Source: an uncultured Paracoccaceae bacterium
Lineage (GTDB): Bacteria; Pseudomonadota; Alphaproteobacteria; Rhodobacterales; Rhodobacteraceae
Assembly: GCA_913061275.1 (NCBI GenBank)
Contig: CAJXSR010000020.1
Coordinates: 1 to 64,000, forward strand
DNA length: 64,000 nucleotides
Direction: 5' to 3'
The position numbers and the translations under genes are program-made. Positions 32,994 through 42,516 of the stretch are shown here, piece by piece (within the stretch, counting starts at the first letter, position 1; the number at the start of each line of letters is the position of its first letter). The notes beneath the pieces are model-generated. The model saw only the letters and a program-made list of their open reading frames with translations. It had not been told where the DNA came from and did no database searches.

Positions 32994-35888
32994 ATGCTCA
33001 GGAAAAAGACCAACGGGGTTGCGCGACGCCCCCAACGGGCAAGCCTCCTGTCAAAGGTAGCAGAGAAATCTGTTGACCGTCGTTCATTCCTTCGGGGATC
33101 AGGCCTAGCCATTGGTGGCTTGGCAGCGATTGGTGCAACAGCAGGTTCTGTGACAAAGGCATCTGCCCAATCCGCCGTAAATGGCGCAATTTCAACGATC
33201 AAATCCGTTTGTACCAACTGTTCTGTCGGCTGTACCGTCATGGCAGAGGTGGACAACGGCGTTTGGGTTGGACAAGAACCCGGCTTTGACAGCCCATTCA
33301 ACCTTGGTGCGCATTGCGCCAAAGGTGCCTCTGCACGTGAAGCTGCACACGGTGAACGCCGTCTGAAGTATCCGATGAAAAAAGAAGGCGGAGAATGGAA
33401 GCGCATCAGCTGGGAACAGGCGATTGATGAAATCGGCGACGGCATGATGAAAATCCGCGATGAAAGCGGGCCAGACAGTGTATACTGGTTGGGTTCAGCC
33501 AAACACAGCAACGAGCAAGCCTATTTGTTCCGTAAATTTGCTGCGTATTGGGGAACAAACAACGTAGACCATCAGGCACGTATTTGTCACTCAACCACAG
33601 TTGCAGGTGTTGCAAATACATGGGGCTACGGCGCCATGACCAACAGCTACAATGACATCCACAATTCAAAAGCGATGCTAATCATTGGCGGAAATCCAGC
33701 AGAGGCACACCCTGTGTCTTTGGTGCATATCCTAAAAGCCAAAGAAGAAAACAACGCACCATTGATCGTATGTGACCCACGCTTTACGCGTACAGCGGCA
33801 CATGCTGATGAATATGTACGTTTGCGTCCTGGTTCGGATGTTGCTTTGGTTTGGGGTCTTTTGTGGCACATCTTTGAAAATAATTGGGAAGATGCCGAGT
33901 TTATTCGCACACGCGTTTACGGCATGGACCAAATTCGCGAAGAAGTGAAAAAATGGAACCCAGAAGAAGTTGAACGCGTATCAGGTGTTCCTGGAAGCCA
34001 GCTAAGGCGTGTAGCACATACTTTGGCAAACAACCGTCCCGGCACAGTAATTTGGTGCATGGGTGGCACACAACATACAACAGGTAATAACAATACACGT
34101 GCCTATTGTATTTTGCAGCTTGCCCTTGGCAACATGGGTACATCTGGTGGTGGCACAAATATTTTCCGTGGCCACGACAACGTGCAAGGTGCAACAGACG
34201 TTTGCGTATTGTCTCACTCACTTCCAGGTTATTATGGCCTGTCAGCTGGATCATGGGCCCATTGGGGTCGTGTCTGGGGTGAAGATATGGATTGGCTGAA
34301 AGGTCAGTTTGATAATATCACAGGTAAAGACGGCAAAGAAAAGTCGTTGATGAACCTGAAAGGTATACCTGTGTCACGTTGGATTGACGGTGTGTTGGAA
34401 GATAAAGACAACATCGATCAGCCTAACAATGTACGCGCTATGGTCCTTTGGGGACATGCGCCTAACTCGCAAACTCGTGGTAAGGAAATGAAAACGGCGA
34501 TGGAAAAACTCGACATGCTTGTCGTTGTTGATCCGTATCCGACGGCTTCCGCTGCTATGCATGACCGCACAGATGGTGTGTATCTGCTTCCTGCTTCGAC
34601 CCAGTATGAAACACGTGGCTCTGTCACCGCTTCAAACCGGTCATTCCAGTGGCGTGATAAGGTTGTTGAACCAATCTTTGAATCAAAACCTGATCAAAAC
34701 ATCATTGCGTTGTTTGCAAACAAGTTTGGCTTTGCGGATAGATTTTTCCGTAACATCAGCATGGAAGGTGAAAACGCCCCAAATGTTGAAGACATCACAC
34801 GTGAGTTTAACGGCGGTATGTGGACGATCGGTTATACGGGTTGTTCGCCTGAGCGGATTAAATCGCATATGGCCAATCAGCACACGTTTGACAAAACTAC
34901 ATTGCAAGCCGTTGGTGGCCCGAATGATGGCGAATACTACGGTCTACCGTGGCCATGTTGGGGAACTGCCGAGATGAAGCACCCCGGCACGCCTAACCTT
35001 TATGACATGTCTAAGAAAGTGTCAGAAGGCGGTTTGACTTTCCGTGCGCGCTTCGGTGTTGAACGTGAAGGAACCAATCTGCTAGCAGAAGGTGTTTATT
35101 CCAAAGGATCAGAAATTAAGGATGGGTATCCTGAATTTACCATGGCGATGCTTAAAAAGCTCGGCTGGGATGGCGATCTGACTTCGGAAGAACGTGCATC
35201 AATCGAAGCCGTTGCTGGTGACAAGACCAACTGGAAAACAGACCTATCTGGTGGTATCCAGCGGGTTGCGATCAAACATGAATGTGCACCATTTGGTAAT
35301 GCCAAAGCCCGTGCAGTTGTTTGGACGTTCCCTGATCCAGTTCCAGTTCACCGTGAACCGCTTTACACCAACCGCCGTGACTTGGTTGAGGATTATCCAA
35401 CATACGCAGATAAGCAGGCTTATCGTCTGCCGACCTTGTATGCCTCAATCCAGAAACAGGATTTCTCGAAAGAGTATCCAATGATTCTGACAACTGGACG
35501 CCTTGTTGAATACGAAGGTGGCGGTGATGAAAGCCGTTCTAACCCTTGGCTGGCTGAATTGCAGCAAGATATGTTCGTTGAAATTAACGCACGTGACGCC
35601 AATAATTTGGGTGTACGTGACCGCGAACAAGTCTGGGTTGAAGGTGCGGAAGGTTCCAAAGTCAAAGTTATGGCTATGGTGACGAACCGTGTTGGCGCAG
35701 GTGTGGCCTTTATGCCGTTCCACTTTGCTGGGCATATGGAAGGCAGAGACTTGCGTGAGAACTATCCCGATGGTGCAGCCCCTTATGTTTTGGGTGAAGC
35801 CGCTAATACTGCAATGACCTACGGTTATGACAGTGTAACTCAAATGCAAGAGAGTAAAGTTTCTCTCTGCAAAATCTCAGTAGCTTAG
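32994..35888 (+). CDS. fdhA: Formate dehydrogenase alpha subunit, Cys-type Mo/W enzyme
   Basis: About 964 residues with a Tat signal (VDRRSFLRG, R29-R30), so exported to the periplasm. The [4Fe-4S] ligands are C73, C76, C80 and C108. The metal ligand is C198 in ARICHS, followed by catalytic H199; it is cysteine, not selenocysteine. The C-terminal molydop-binding domain (LTTGRLVEYEGGG ... FMPFHFAG) is complete. ATG at 32994 is chosen for the GGAG 7 bases before it; an upstream ATG at 32955 would add residues before the Tat region. It oxidises formate to CO2 and passes electrons to FdhB. Confidence 0.95.
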   Translation: MLRKKTNGVARRPQRASLLSKVAEKSVDRRSFLRGSGLAIGGLAAIGATAGSVTKASAQSAVNGAISTIKSVCTNCSVGCTVMAEVDNGVWVGQEPGFDSPFNLGAHCAKGASAREAAHGERRLKYPMKKEGGEWKRISWEQAIDEIGDGMMKIRDESGPDSVYWLGSAKHSNEQAYLFRKFAAYWGTNNVDHQARICHSTTVAGVANTWGYGAMTNSYNDIHNSKAMLIIGGNPAEAHPVSLVHILKAKEENNAPLIVCDPRFTRTAAHADEYVRLRPGSDVALVWGLLWHIFENNWEDAEFIRTRVYGMDQIREEVKKWNPEEVERVSGVPGSQLRRVAHTLANNRPGTVIWCMGGTQHTTGNNNTRAYCILQLALGNMGTSGGGTNIFRGHDNVQGATDVCVLSHSLPGYYGLSAGSWAHWGRVWGEDMDWLKGQFDNITGKDGKEKSLMNLKGIPVSRWIDGVLEDKDNIDQPNNVRAMVLWGHAPNSQTRGKEMKTAMEKLDMLVVVDPYPTASAAMHDRTDGVYLLPASTQYETRGSVTASNRSFQWRDKVVEPIFESKPDQNIIALFANKFGFADRFFRNISMEGENAPNVEDITREFNGGMWTIGYTGCSPERIKSHMANQHTFDKTTLQAVGGPNDGEYYGLPWPCWGTAEMKHPGTPNLYDMSKKVSEGGLTFRARFGVEREGTNLLAEGVYSKGSEIKDGYPEFTMAMLKKLGWDGDLTSEERASIEAVAGDKTNWKTDLSGGIQRVAIKHECAPFGNAKARAVVWTFPDPVPVHREPLYTNRRDLVEDYPTYADKQAYRLPTLYASIQKQDFSKEYPMILTTGRLVEYEGGGDESRSNPWLAELQQDMFVEINARDANNLGVRDREQVWVEGAEGSKVKVMAMVTNRVGAGVAFMPFHFAGHMEGRDLRENYPDGAAPYVLGEAANTAMTYGYDSVTQMQESKVSLCKISVA

Positions 35889-35900
35889 GAGGGCTGAAAA

Positions 35901-36497
35901 ATGGCAAGAGCAAAGTTTCTTTGCGATGCTGAACGCTGCATCGAATGCAACGCCTGTGTCACCGCCTGTAAGAACGAGCACGAGGTGCCTTGGGGCATCA
36001 ACCGGCGCAAAGTTGTTACAATAAACGATGGCAACCCAGGTGAACGTTCGATTTCGATCGCATGTATGCACTGTTCAGATGCACCCTGTATGGCTGTGTG
36101 TCCTGTGGACTGTTTTTACCAAACCGACGACGGTGTGGTGTTGCATTCTAAGGATCTATGTATCGGTTGCGGATATTGCTTCTACGCATGTCCGTTCGGT
36201 GCACCACAGTATCCGCAAGCTGGTAACTTCGGCAGCCGTGGCAAAATGGACAAATGTACATTCTGCGCAGGTGGCCCGGAAGAAACCGGTTCAAATGCCG
36301 AGTTCCAAAAGTATGGGCGCAACCGTATAGCAGAAGGCAAACTGCCGATCTGTGCGGAAATGTGTTCTACTAAGGCGCTTTTGGCTGGTGACGGTGCAGT
36401 TGTATCTGACATCTACCGCGAACGTGTTGTATCACGCGGCTTTGGGTCTGGTGCCTGGGGTTGGGGTACAGCTTACGGCACTAAGAACGGTGGCTAA
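35901..36497 (+). CDS. fdhB: Formate dehydrogenase iron-sulfur subunit
   Basis: 198 residues with four [4Fe-4S] motifs: CIECNACVTACK, CMHCSDAPCMAVCP, CIGCGYCFYACP and CTFCAGG...CAEMC. It carries electrons from FdhA to the cytochrome b subunit. It has no own signal peptide and is expected to be co-exported with FdhA. The ribosome site AGGAGG is close to 12 bp after the fdhA stop. It is shorter than E. coli FdnH because there is no C-terminal TM anchor, as in the alphaproteobacterial and epsilonproteobacterial enzymes. Confidence 0.94.
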   Translation: MARAKFLCDAERCIECNACVTACKNEHEVPWGINRRKVVTINDGNPGERSISIACMHCSDAPCMAVCPVDCFYQTDDGVVLHSKDLCIGCGYCFYACPFGAPQYPQAGNFGSRGKMDKCTFCAGGPEETGSNAEFQKYGRNRIAEGKLPICAEMCSTKALLAGDGAVVSDIYRERVVSRGFGSGAWGWGTAYGTKNGG

Positions 36498-36537
36498 AAT
36501 TGATAAAGGGCCATTCTTGGCTCTTTATGTCAAAAAA

Positions 36538-36565
36538 GTGGGGCGGTGAAATTCCATCGCCCCAC
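36538..36565 (+). other. Strong intercistronic hairpin between fdhB and fdhC
   Basis: GTGGGGCGGTG and CATCGCCCCAC pair over 11 positions (one G-U) around AAATTC. No T-tract follows, and fdhC begins 25 bases later, so it is likely a stabiliser or partial attenuator giving more fdhAB than fdhC message. A closely similar hairpin (GGGCGGTG...CATCGCCC) occurs at 54554-54578. Confidence 0.55.
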
Positions 36566-36589
36566 CTATCTAATCTTCATAGGTTTGAA

Positions 36590-37783
36590 ATGATGCTTAA
36601 ACGGATATGTCTTTCAGTTTTTATTTCTTTTTTCATGTACTTAACCGCTAGTTTTGCACAAGATACTGCAAATGATCCGCATGCCTCTACGGGTGGTGCG
36701 CAAACATTGGCAGACATTATTGCACGACAAAATGGTCAGCAAGTTGAGGATGATTTTAGAAGAAACGCAACTGGTGATCCGAACTCTGCTGCCTCTATCG
36801 CATCTCAACTGGGTTCCTTGGGTGGCACATCAGACGCAGAGGTGTTCCGTGCATTGCGCTATGGTACTGCCGATGTAACCGTATCTAATAACGGGCCTGC
36901 GGCAGAGGTTATTATACAAGATGGCGGTATGCGCTGGCTAAAATTCCGCAATGGCCCTCTGAAGGACAAAGGCGGCTATCTGTTGCTGGGTATGCTGATT
37001 TTTCTGGCACTATTTTATGTTTACCGTGGCAAAATTATGATCGAAGGCGAAAAAACTGGCGTCAAAATCATGCGTTTCAAGCTGATTGAACGCTTTGGCC
37101 ACTGGCTGATGGCAGGCTCGTTTATCATTCTTGCGATCACTGGCCTGATTTCACTGTTTGGCCGTTTTGGATTGATCCCTTTGATTGGTAAAACCGCTTA
37201 TGCCGCTATCGCCAATGTAGGTATATTTGTGCACAACTGGTCAAGCTGGGGCTTTATGGTCGGGCTGGTTCTGGTGTTCCTGATGTGGGTTTTGGACAAT
37301 ATCCCCAAAAAACACGATCTGAAATGGATTGCCCAAGGCGGCGGCTTGTTCACTGAAGGGCTGCACCCGCCCTCAACAAAATTTAATGCGGGCCAAAAAA
37401 TGATATTCTGGGCGGTAATCCTGTTTGGCACCTCAATTTCGATCACTGGCCTGTCATTACTGTTCCCGTTCCAAATTCCAATGTTCGCAGGAACATTTGA
37501 ACTGCTGAATAATATCGGCATATCTGGCCTGTTGGGCTTGGGTGAACTGCCAACAACACTGGCCCCACATGAAGAAATGCAACTTGCACAGGTTTGGCAC
37601 GCGATTGTCGCCTTTGGTTTCATAGCTGTCATATTTGCGCATATCTATATCGGCTCAGTTGGTATGGAGGGTGCGATTGATGCGATGACATCTGGCGAGG
37701 TGGAAGAGCAATGGGCCAAAGAGCACCATGGGCTTTGGGTGGATGAAATCAAGGCAAAAGAAACTGCTACTCCTGCGGAGTAA
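36590..37783 (+). CDS. fdhC: Formate dehydrogenase gamma subunit, cytochrome b556
   Basis: About 397 residues: a cleavable signal (MMLKRICLSVFISFFMYLTASFAQ), a periplasmic segment of about 110 residues, and a b-type cytochrome domain with TM helices and candidate haem histidines in IERFGHWLMA, VGIFVHNWSS, LAQVWHAIVAF and VIFAHIYIGS. It anchors FdhAB and reduces quinone. The start at 36590 is chosen because the frame upstream (from 36500) runs through the hairpin and would remove the signal peptide. Confidence 0.92.
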   Translation: MMLKRICLSVFISFFMYLTASFAQDTANDPHASTGGAQTLADIIARQNGQQVEDDFRRNATGDPNSAASIASQLGSLGGTSDAEVFRALRYGTADVTVSNNGPAAEVIIQDGGMRWLKFRNGPLKDKGGYLLLGMLIFLALFYVYRGKIMIEGEKTGVKIMRFKLIERFGHWLMAGSFIILAITGLISLFGRFGLIPLIGKTAYAAIANVGIFVHNWSSWGFMVGLVLVFLMWVLDNIPKKHDLKWIAQGGGLFTEGLHPPSTKFNAGQKMIFWAVILFGTSISITGLSLLFPFQIPMFAGTFELLNNIGISGLLGLGELPTTLAPHEEMQLAQVWHAIVAFGFIAVIFAHIYIGSVGMEGAIDAMTSGEVEEQWAKEHHGLWVDEIKAKETATPAE

Positions 37784-37808
37784 CTGGAATTAAGGAATGT
37801 ATTATACA

Positions 37809-38633
37809 ATGACAAAAGGTTTCTTTGCAGTACTATCATTGTTGATAACAATGATGCTTACAGGTGTAAGTTTCGCAGGTGACCAACGCATACTGGTACA
37901 ATCAACGACCTCCACACAAAACTCTGGGTTATATGATTATCTACTGCCACACTTTGAAACCGAAAAAGGCATGAAAGTTGCCGTGGTTGCCGTAGGCACA
38001 GGGCAGGCAATAAAAAATGCCATGAACGGTGATGCGGATGTTTTGTTTGTTCACGCAATGCAATCAGAGTTGAAATTCGTTGAAGAAGGTTTTGGCATTC
38101 AGCGGTTTGATGTGATGTATAATGATTTCGTTATGATTGGCCCAAAGAACGACCCTGCTAAAATAGCAAGAATTAAGACTGTTAATCAGGCTTTAGGTGC
38201 GCTTCAAAAAGCCAAACAAAGGTTCATTTCACGCGGTGACGATAGTGGTACCCACAAAAAAGAGCTGCGCTTGTGGAAATCAGCCAATCTGCAACCTGAT
38301 GGAAAATGGTATGTTGAAACGGGTTCTGGCATGGGTGCTACAATTCGTATGGCGGTAGAGATGGGGGGCTATACCCTAACGGATCGCGCTACATGGATTG
38401 CATTTAACGGCAAAGAAGATCACCGCATAGTATTAAGTGGTCAAACCGAGCTATTTAACCAATACGGCGTTATCGCGGTTAACCCCGTAAAGCATCCTCA
38501 TGTAAATATGAGGGGTAGTGATGCGTTGATTAATTGGTTAATAAGCCCCCACGGCCAAAAACTTATTGCAAATTATCGCGTTCAGGGGCAACAGTTGTTC
38601 TTCCCGAACGCACATAAAACGGCATCGAACTAG
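37809..38633 (+). CDS. tupA: Tungstate-type ABC transporter substrate-binding protein
   Basis: About 274 residues, beginning with a signal peptide (GFFAVLSLLITMMLTGVSFAG). The mature N-terminus ILVQSTTSTQNSGLYDYLLP carries the TTS motif of TupA-like tungstate/molybdate binders, and SRGDDSGTHKKE with TGSGMGATIRMA are further family features. An alternative ATG at 37797 abuts the AAGGA and seems less likely. No permease (tupB) or ATPase (tupC) is in the window, so the protein must use a distant transporter or act differently. The context suggests tungsten or molybdenum supply for FdhA. Confidence 0.88.
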   Translation: MTKGFFAVLSLLITMMLTGVSFAGDQRILVQSTTSTQNSGLYDYLLPHFETEKGMKVAVVAVGTGQAIKNAMNGDADVLFVHAMQSELKFVEEGFGIQRFDVMYNDFVMIGPKNDPAKIARIKTVNQALGALQKAKQRFISRGDDSGTHKKELRLWKSANLQPDGKWYVETGSGMGATIRMAVEMGGYTLTDRATWIAFNGKEDHRIVLSGQTELFNQYGVIAVNPVKHPHVNMRGSDALINWLISPHGQKLIANYRVQGQQLFFPNAHKTASN

Positions 38634-38643
38634 GTATATGTAA

Positions 38644-39654
38644 ATGACAACGCTTCCAAAACTAATTGACCCATATGCACGCGCCATCACCTATTTGCGT
38701 GTGTCCGTGACGGATCGGTGTGATTTTAGGTGTGTGTATTGCATGTCTGAAAATATGACGTTCTTACCCAAGAAAGAGCTGTTGTCACTGGAAGAGCTGG
38801 ATAGGCTTTGTTCAGCGTTCATTTCGCAAGGGGTGCGCAAGCTACGCATTACAGGTGGTGAACCGTTGGTGCGCAAGAATATCATGACATTCTTCAAAAG
38901 TATCTCACGGCATATAGAAACAGGTGATTTGGATGAACTGACCCTGACAACCAACGGGTCGCAGCTAAAACGCTATGCAGCTGATTTAGTTGCATGTGGC
39001 GTGAAACGGGTCAATATTTCCCTTGATACATTGGACGCCGAAAAGTTTGCCAAGATCACCCGTTGGGGCAGGTTGGCACAAGTGTTGGAAGGTGTTGATG
39101 CGGCTTTGGCCGCTGGGTTAAAGGTTAAGATCAACACGGTTGCCTTGAAAGACGACAATCAAGATGAGCTGTATAAAATGCTTTCTTGGTGTGCAGACCT
39201 TGGGCTGGATTTAACGTTTATTGAAGTTATGCCAATGGGCGATATCGGCAACGAAGATCGTCTTGACCAATATTGGTCCCTAAAGGATTTGCGCACAGAA
39301 CTTACCACACGCTACACTTTATCTGATCTGTCAGAAACCACAGGCGGCCCTGCGCGGTATGTGCGTTTGGAAGAGACTGGACAAAAAGTTGGGTTTATTA
39401 CCCCAATGTCACATAATTTTTGCGAAAGCTGTAACAGGGTTCGGTTGACTTGCACGGGGCAATTATTTCAGTGTTTGGGGCAAGAAGATGAGGTGGATTT
39501 ACGTCAGGTTTTACGCGCTCATGAAACTGATACGCCCTTAGTTGAAGCCATTCATGCGGCTATTGCGTTAAAACCGAAAGGCCATGATTTTGATTATTCA
39601 CGGCAAAAAATTGCTGGCGAAATGACTCGACATATGAGTCATACAGGCGGTTAA
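38644..39654 (+). CDS. moaA: GTP 3',8-cyclase
   Basis: 336 residues. The radical-SAM cluster ligands are C26, C30 and C33 (CDFRCVYC), the second cluster motif is [20 protein letters not shown], and the chain ends in the Gly-Gly tail needed for activity (MSHTGG). It catalyses the first step of molybdopterin synthesis from GTP. The gene starts 10 bp after tupA and closes the formate dehydrogenase operon, consistent with cofactor supply. Confidence 0.96.
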   Translation: MTTLPKLIDPYARAITYLRVSVTDRCDFRCVYCMSENMTFLPKKELLSLEELDRLCSAFISQGVRKLRITGGEPLVRKNIMTFFKSISRHIETGDLDELTLTTNGSQLKRYAADLVACGVKRVNISLDTLDAEKFAKITRWGRLAQVLEGVDAALAAGLKVKINTVALKDDNQDELYKMLSWCADLGLDLTFIEVMPMGDIGNEDRLDQYWSLKDLRTELTTRYTLSDLSETTGGPARYVRLEETGQKVGFITPMSHNFCESCNRVRLTCTGQLFQCLGQEDEVDLRQVLRAHETDTPLVEAIHAAIALKPKGHDFDYSRQKIAGEMTRHMSHTGG

Positions 39655-39660
39655 ATTGAA

Positions 39661-39676
39661 TGCCCCAACTGGGGCA
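39661..39676 (+). terminator. Hairpin after moaA
   Basis: TGCCCC-aact-GGGGCA forms a perfect 6-bp stem 7 bases after the moaA stop. A T-tract is lacking, so termination may be weak. The core CCCAACTGGG-like form recurs at 19570-19585. Confidence 0.45.
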
Positions 39677-39784
39677 TGTACATAACACTTTGAAAATTAT
39701 CTGTTTTTACAGTTTTTAAGGACTCATTTATTTGGCCTGCTAAATATCTGTGCCTGTGGAATTTCGTACGGAAAAATTAATAAA

Positions 39785-39800
39785 TTTACCATTTGATAAA
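39785..39800 (+). promoter_or_regulatory. Weak RutR-like box before preT
   Basis: TTTACCA-tt-TGATAAA matches the RutR consensus TTGACCA-N2-TGGTCAA at 11 of 14 fixed positions and lies about 55 bp before the preT start. It is plausible as a second operator of the pyrimidine regulon, but its weakness makes this tentative. Confidence 0.3.
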
Positions 39801-39853
39801 TTTTTTATACTATGCCAACATAAAGCCGTTGATATGACAAACAGGGGGTATAG

Positions 39854-41188
39854 ATGTCGAATTCGGAAAACACAGATGGTATTGTTTCTGGTCGTTTGGA
39901 TGCGCAACACCTAAGTGGGAATTTTAACGACCTTCACCCTAGGCTGGATGACCATGAAGCTTTGGTTGCCGCAGACAGGTGCTACTTCTGTTATGATGCA
40001 CCGTGCATGACGGCTTGCCCAACAGATATTGATATACCATTATTTATTCGCCAAATTTCAACTGGAACGCCTGAAGCCTCAGCACTGACAATATTTTCGC
40101 AAAATATTCTGGGTGGTATGTGCGCAAGGGTTTGCCCGACAGAAACATTGTGTGAAGAGGTTTGCGTGCGTGAAACCGCAGAAGGTAAGCCAGTAGAAAT
40201 CGGCCGTTTGCAACGTTATGCAACAGATGTTGTCATGCAAAGCGGTCATCATCCGTTTACACGCGCAGTTTCCACAGGAAAATCCATAGCCGTGGTGGGC
40301 GCGGGGCCTGCGGGGTTAGCTTGTGCGCATCGTTTAGCAGTTATGGGTCACGCCGTGACACTGTTTGACGCACGCCCTAAGGGCGGCGGTTTGAATGAAT
40401 TTGGTATCGCATCATATAAATCTGTTGATGGGTTTGCACAAAAAGAACTGGATTGGTTACTGTCGATTGGTGGCATTGATGTACGTTACGATAAAATGTT
40501 GGGCGCTGACATTACACTGGAGCAATTACAAGTAGACCATGATGCGGTGTTCTTAGGAATGGGACTAGGCGGTGTGAATGCATTACAAACAGACGGCGAA
40601 GACAAAGATAACGTACTGGATGCGGTATCTTTCATTTCCGATCTGCGCCAAGCAACCGATTTAACCAAGTTGCCAATAGGTAAACGCGTGGTTGTCATCG
40701 GGGGCGGTATGACGGCTGTGGATGCGGCAGTACAGGCAAAACTGTTGGGTGCGCTGGATGTAACGATTGCATATCGGCGCGGTAAGGAACGGATGAGCGC
40801 GTCTGTTTTTGAACAAGACTTGGCAACCTCAAAAGGGGTGCGCATAATTTATAATGCACAACCTGTTAAAGTTACGGGCAATGGCGCTGCGGCTGGTATC
40901 GAGTTTGCATATACGCACACGGTTGATGGTCAGTTGGCCACGACGGGTGAAAGTTTTGAGTTGCAAGCCGACCAAATTTTCAAAGCAATCGGCCAAACGA
41001 TCAAAGATGTGCCAGCTGCATTAGCCATTGAACGTGGTAAAATTCGCGTTTCTGAAACAGGGCGCAGCTCGGTGGATGGTGTTTGGGCAGGCGGTGATTG
41101 TGCCACAGGTGGTGACGATTTAACTGTAACCGCTGTAGCTGAAGGCCGCGATGCAGCAATGGATATTCATGCAAGCCTGATGGGCTGA
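39854..41188 (+). CDS. preT: NAD(P)-dependent dihydropyrimidine dehydrogenase subunit PreT
   Basis: 444 residues: an N-terminal GltD-like Fe-S region (CYFCYDAPCMTACP ... CARVCPTETLCEEVC), then an FAD site (VVGAGPAGLACAHRL, about 149-165) and an NAD(P) site (VVIGGGMTAVDAAVQA). PreT passes electrons from NAD(P)H to PreA to reduce uracil and thymine to dihydro forms. It lies 23 bp before preA with a clear ribosome site (AGGGGG). The divergent 200-bp upstream stretch carries the moaA hairpin and a weak RutR-like box. Confidence 0.93.
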   Translation: MSNSENTDGIVSGRLDAQHLSGNFNDLHPRLDDHEALVAADRCYFCYDAPCMTACPTDIDIPLFIRQISTGTPEASALTIFSQNILGGMCARVCPTETLCEEVCVRETAEGKPVEIGRLQRYATDVVMQSGHHPFTRAVSTGKSIAVVGAGPAGLACAHRLAVMGHAVTLFDARPKGGGLNEFGIASYKSVDGFAQKELDWLLSIGGIDVRYDKMLGADITLEQLQVDHDAVFLGMGLGGVNALQTDGEDKDNVLDAVSFISDLRQATDLTKLPIGKRVVVIGGGMTAVDAAVQAKLLGALDVTIAYRRGKERMSASVFEQDLATSKGVRIIYNAQPVKVTGNGAAAGIEFAYTHTVDGQLATTGESFELQADQIFKAIGQTIKDVPAALAIERGKIRVSETGRSSVDGVWAGGDCATGGDDLTVTAVAEGRDAAMDIHASLMG

Positions 41189-41211
41189 GCAATTAGAAAA
41201 GGAGCTATAAA

Positions 41212-42516
41212 ATGGCTGACCTGACAGGTAATTTTATCGGAATAAAATCTCCCAACCCGTTCTGGCTGGCTTCGGCACCGCCGACGGACAAAGAATATAA
41301 TGTGCGTCGCGCGTTTGAAGCTGGCTGGGGTGGTGTTGTTTGGAAAACACTAGGCGAAGCGGGGCCACCCGTAGTCAACGTGAATGGCCCGCGTTATGGG
41401 GCCGTTTGGGGTGCTGATCGCCGCTTGCTGGGGCTTAACAATATAGAACTTATCACCGACCGCCCGCTGGAAGTGAACCTGCGTGAGATTAAGGCTGTTA
41501 AGCGCGACTATCCTGATCGTGCCTTGATCGTATCCTTGATGGTGCCGTGCGAAGAACAGGCGTGGAAAGCCATTCTGGCCGAGGTTGAAGATACCGGTGC
41601 AGACGGCATAGAGTTAAATTTCGGGTGCCCGCACGGTATGGCGGAACGCGGAATGGGATCAGCTGTGGGTCAAGTGCCTGAATATATAGAAATGGTGACG
41701 CGCTGGTGCAAACAATATTCACGTATGCCGTGCATCGTGAAGCTGACACCGAACATCACGGATGTGCGCAAACCCGCGCAAGCAGCCCTTGCAGGTGGCG
41801 CGGATGCGGTCAGCCTGATTAATACGATCAATTCTATCACTTCGGTTGATCTGGACATATTCTCACCAGAACCAACGATTGACGGCAAAGGTGCGCATGG
41901 AGGCTATTGTGGCCCTGCGGTCAAACCGATTGCACTAAACATGGTGGCAGAAATTGCACGCGATCCAGCAACGGCAAACCTGCCGATCTCTGGCATTGGT
42001 GGGATTACCACATGGCGTGATGCAGCCGAATTTATGGTGATGGGTGCAGGTAACGTACAAGTATGTACGGCGGCTATGACCTACGGATTTAAAGTTGTTG
42101 AAGAGATGATTAGCGGCTTAAGCCAATGGATGGATGAAAAGGAAATTTCGAACGTGTCCGATATTGTGGGCCGCGCGGTTCCCAATACATCTGACTGGCA
42201 GCACTTGAACCTGAATTATATCGCCAAGGCAAAAATTGATGAGGATTTGTGCATCAAATGTGGCCGTTGTTATGCCGCTTGTGAAGACACATCGCATCAG
42301 GCGATTTTAATGTCGGATGACCGCGTGTTTAGCGTGAATGACGATGAATGTGTGGCGTGTAATCTGTGCGTAAATGTCTGCCCAGTTGAAAATTGCATCA
42401 CTATGGATGCAATGGAAGCAGGCACAACTGATCCGCGTACGGGCCAAGTTGTAAGTGATGTGAAAGCCGATTGGACAACACACCCAAACAACCCGTCCGC
42501 AGCGGCGGCAGAATAA
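41212..42516 (+). CDS. preA: NAD-dependent dihydropyrimidine dehydrogenase subunit PreA
   Basis: 434 residues: a DHOD-like TIM barrel binding FMN (about 1-310), with active-site cysteine in NFGCPHGMAERGMG and phosphate-binding GIGGITTW, and a C-terminal pair of [4Fe-4S] motifs (CIKCGRCYAAC and CVACNLCVNVC). Together with PreT it reduces uracil and thymine, the first step of reductive pyrimidine catabolism. The stop codon is immediately followed, tail to tail, by the rutR gene end with no gap. Confidence 0.95.
   Translation: MADLTGNFIGIKSPNPFWLASAPPTDKEYNVRRAFEAGWGGVVWKTLGEAGPPVVNVNGPRYGAVWGADRRLLGLNNIELITDRPLEVNLREIKAVKRDYPDRALIVSLMVPCEEQAWKAILAEVEDTGADGIELNFGCPHGMAERGMGSAVGQVPEYIEMVTRWCKQYSRMPCIVKLTPNITDVRKPAQAALAGGADAVSLINTINSITSVDLDIFSPEPTIDGKGAHGGYCGPAVKPIALNMVAEIARDPATANLPISGIGGITTWRDAAEFMVMGAGNVQVCTAAMTYGFKVVEEMISGLSQWMDEKEISNVSDIVGRAVPNTSDWQHLNLNYIAKAKIDEDLCIKCGRCYAACEDTSHQAILMSDDRVFSVNDDECVACNLCVNVCPVENCITMDAMEAGTTDPRTGQVVSDVKADWTTHPNNPSAAAAE

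Noticed and set aside
33585-33590. Selenocysteine at the FdhA active site
   Set aside because: The codon in ARICHS is TGT/TGC for cysteine; no in-frame TGA is present.
36500-36589. Longer N-terminus for FdhC
   Set aside because: It would translate through the strong hairpin at 36538-36565 and hide the signal peptide that begins at 36590.
39661-39853. FNR-type box before preT
   Set aside because: No TTGAT-N4-ATCAA match; only a weak RutR-like dyad at 39785-39800.
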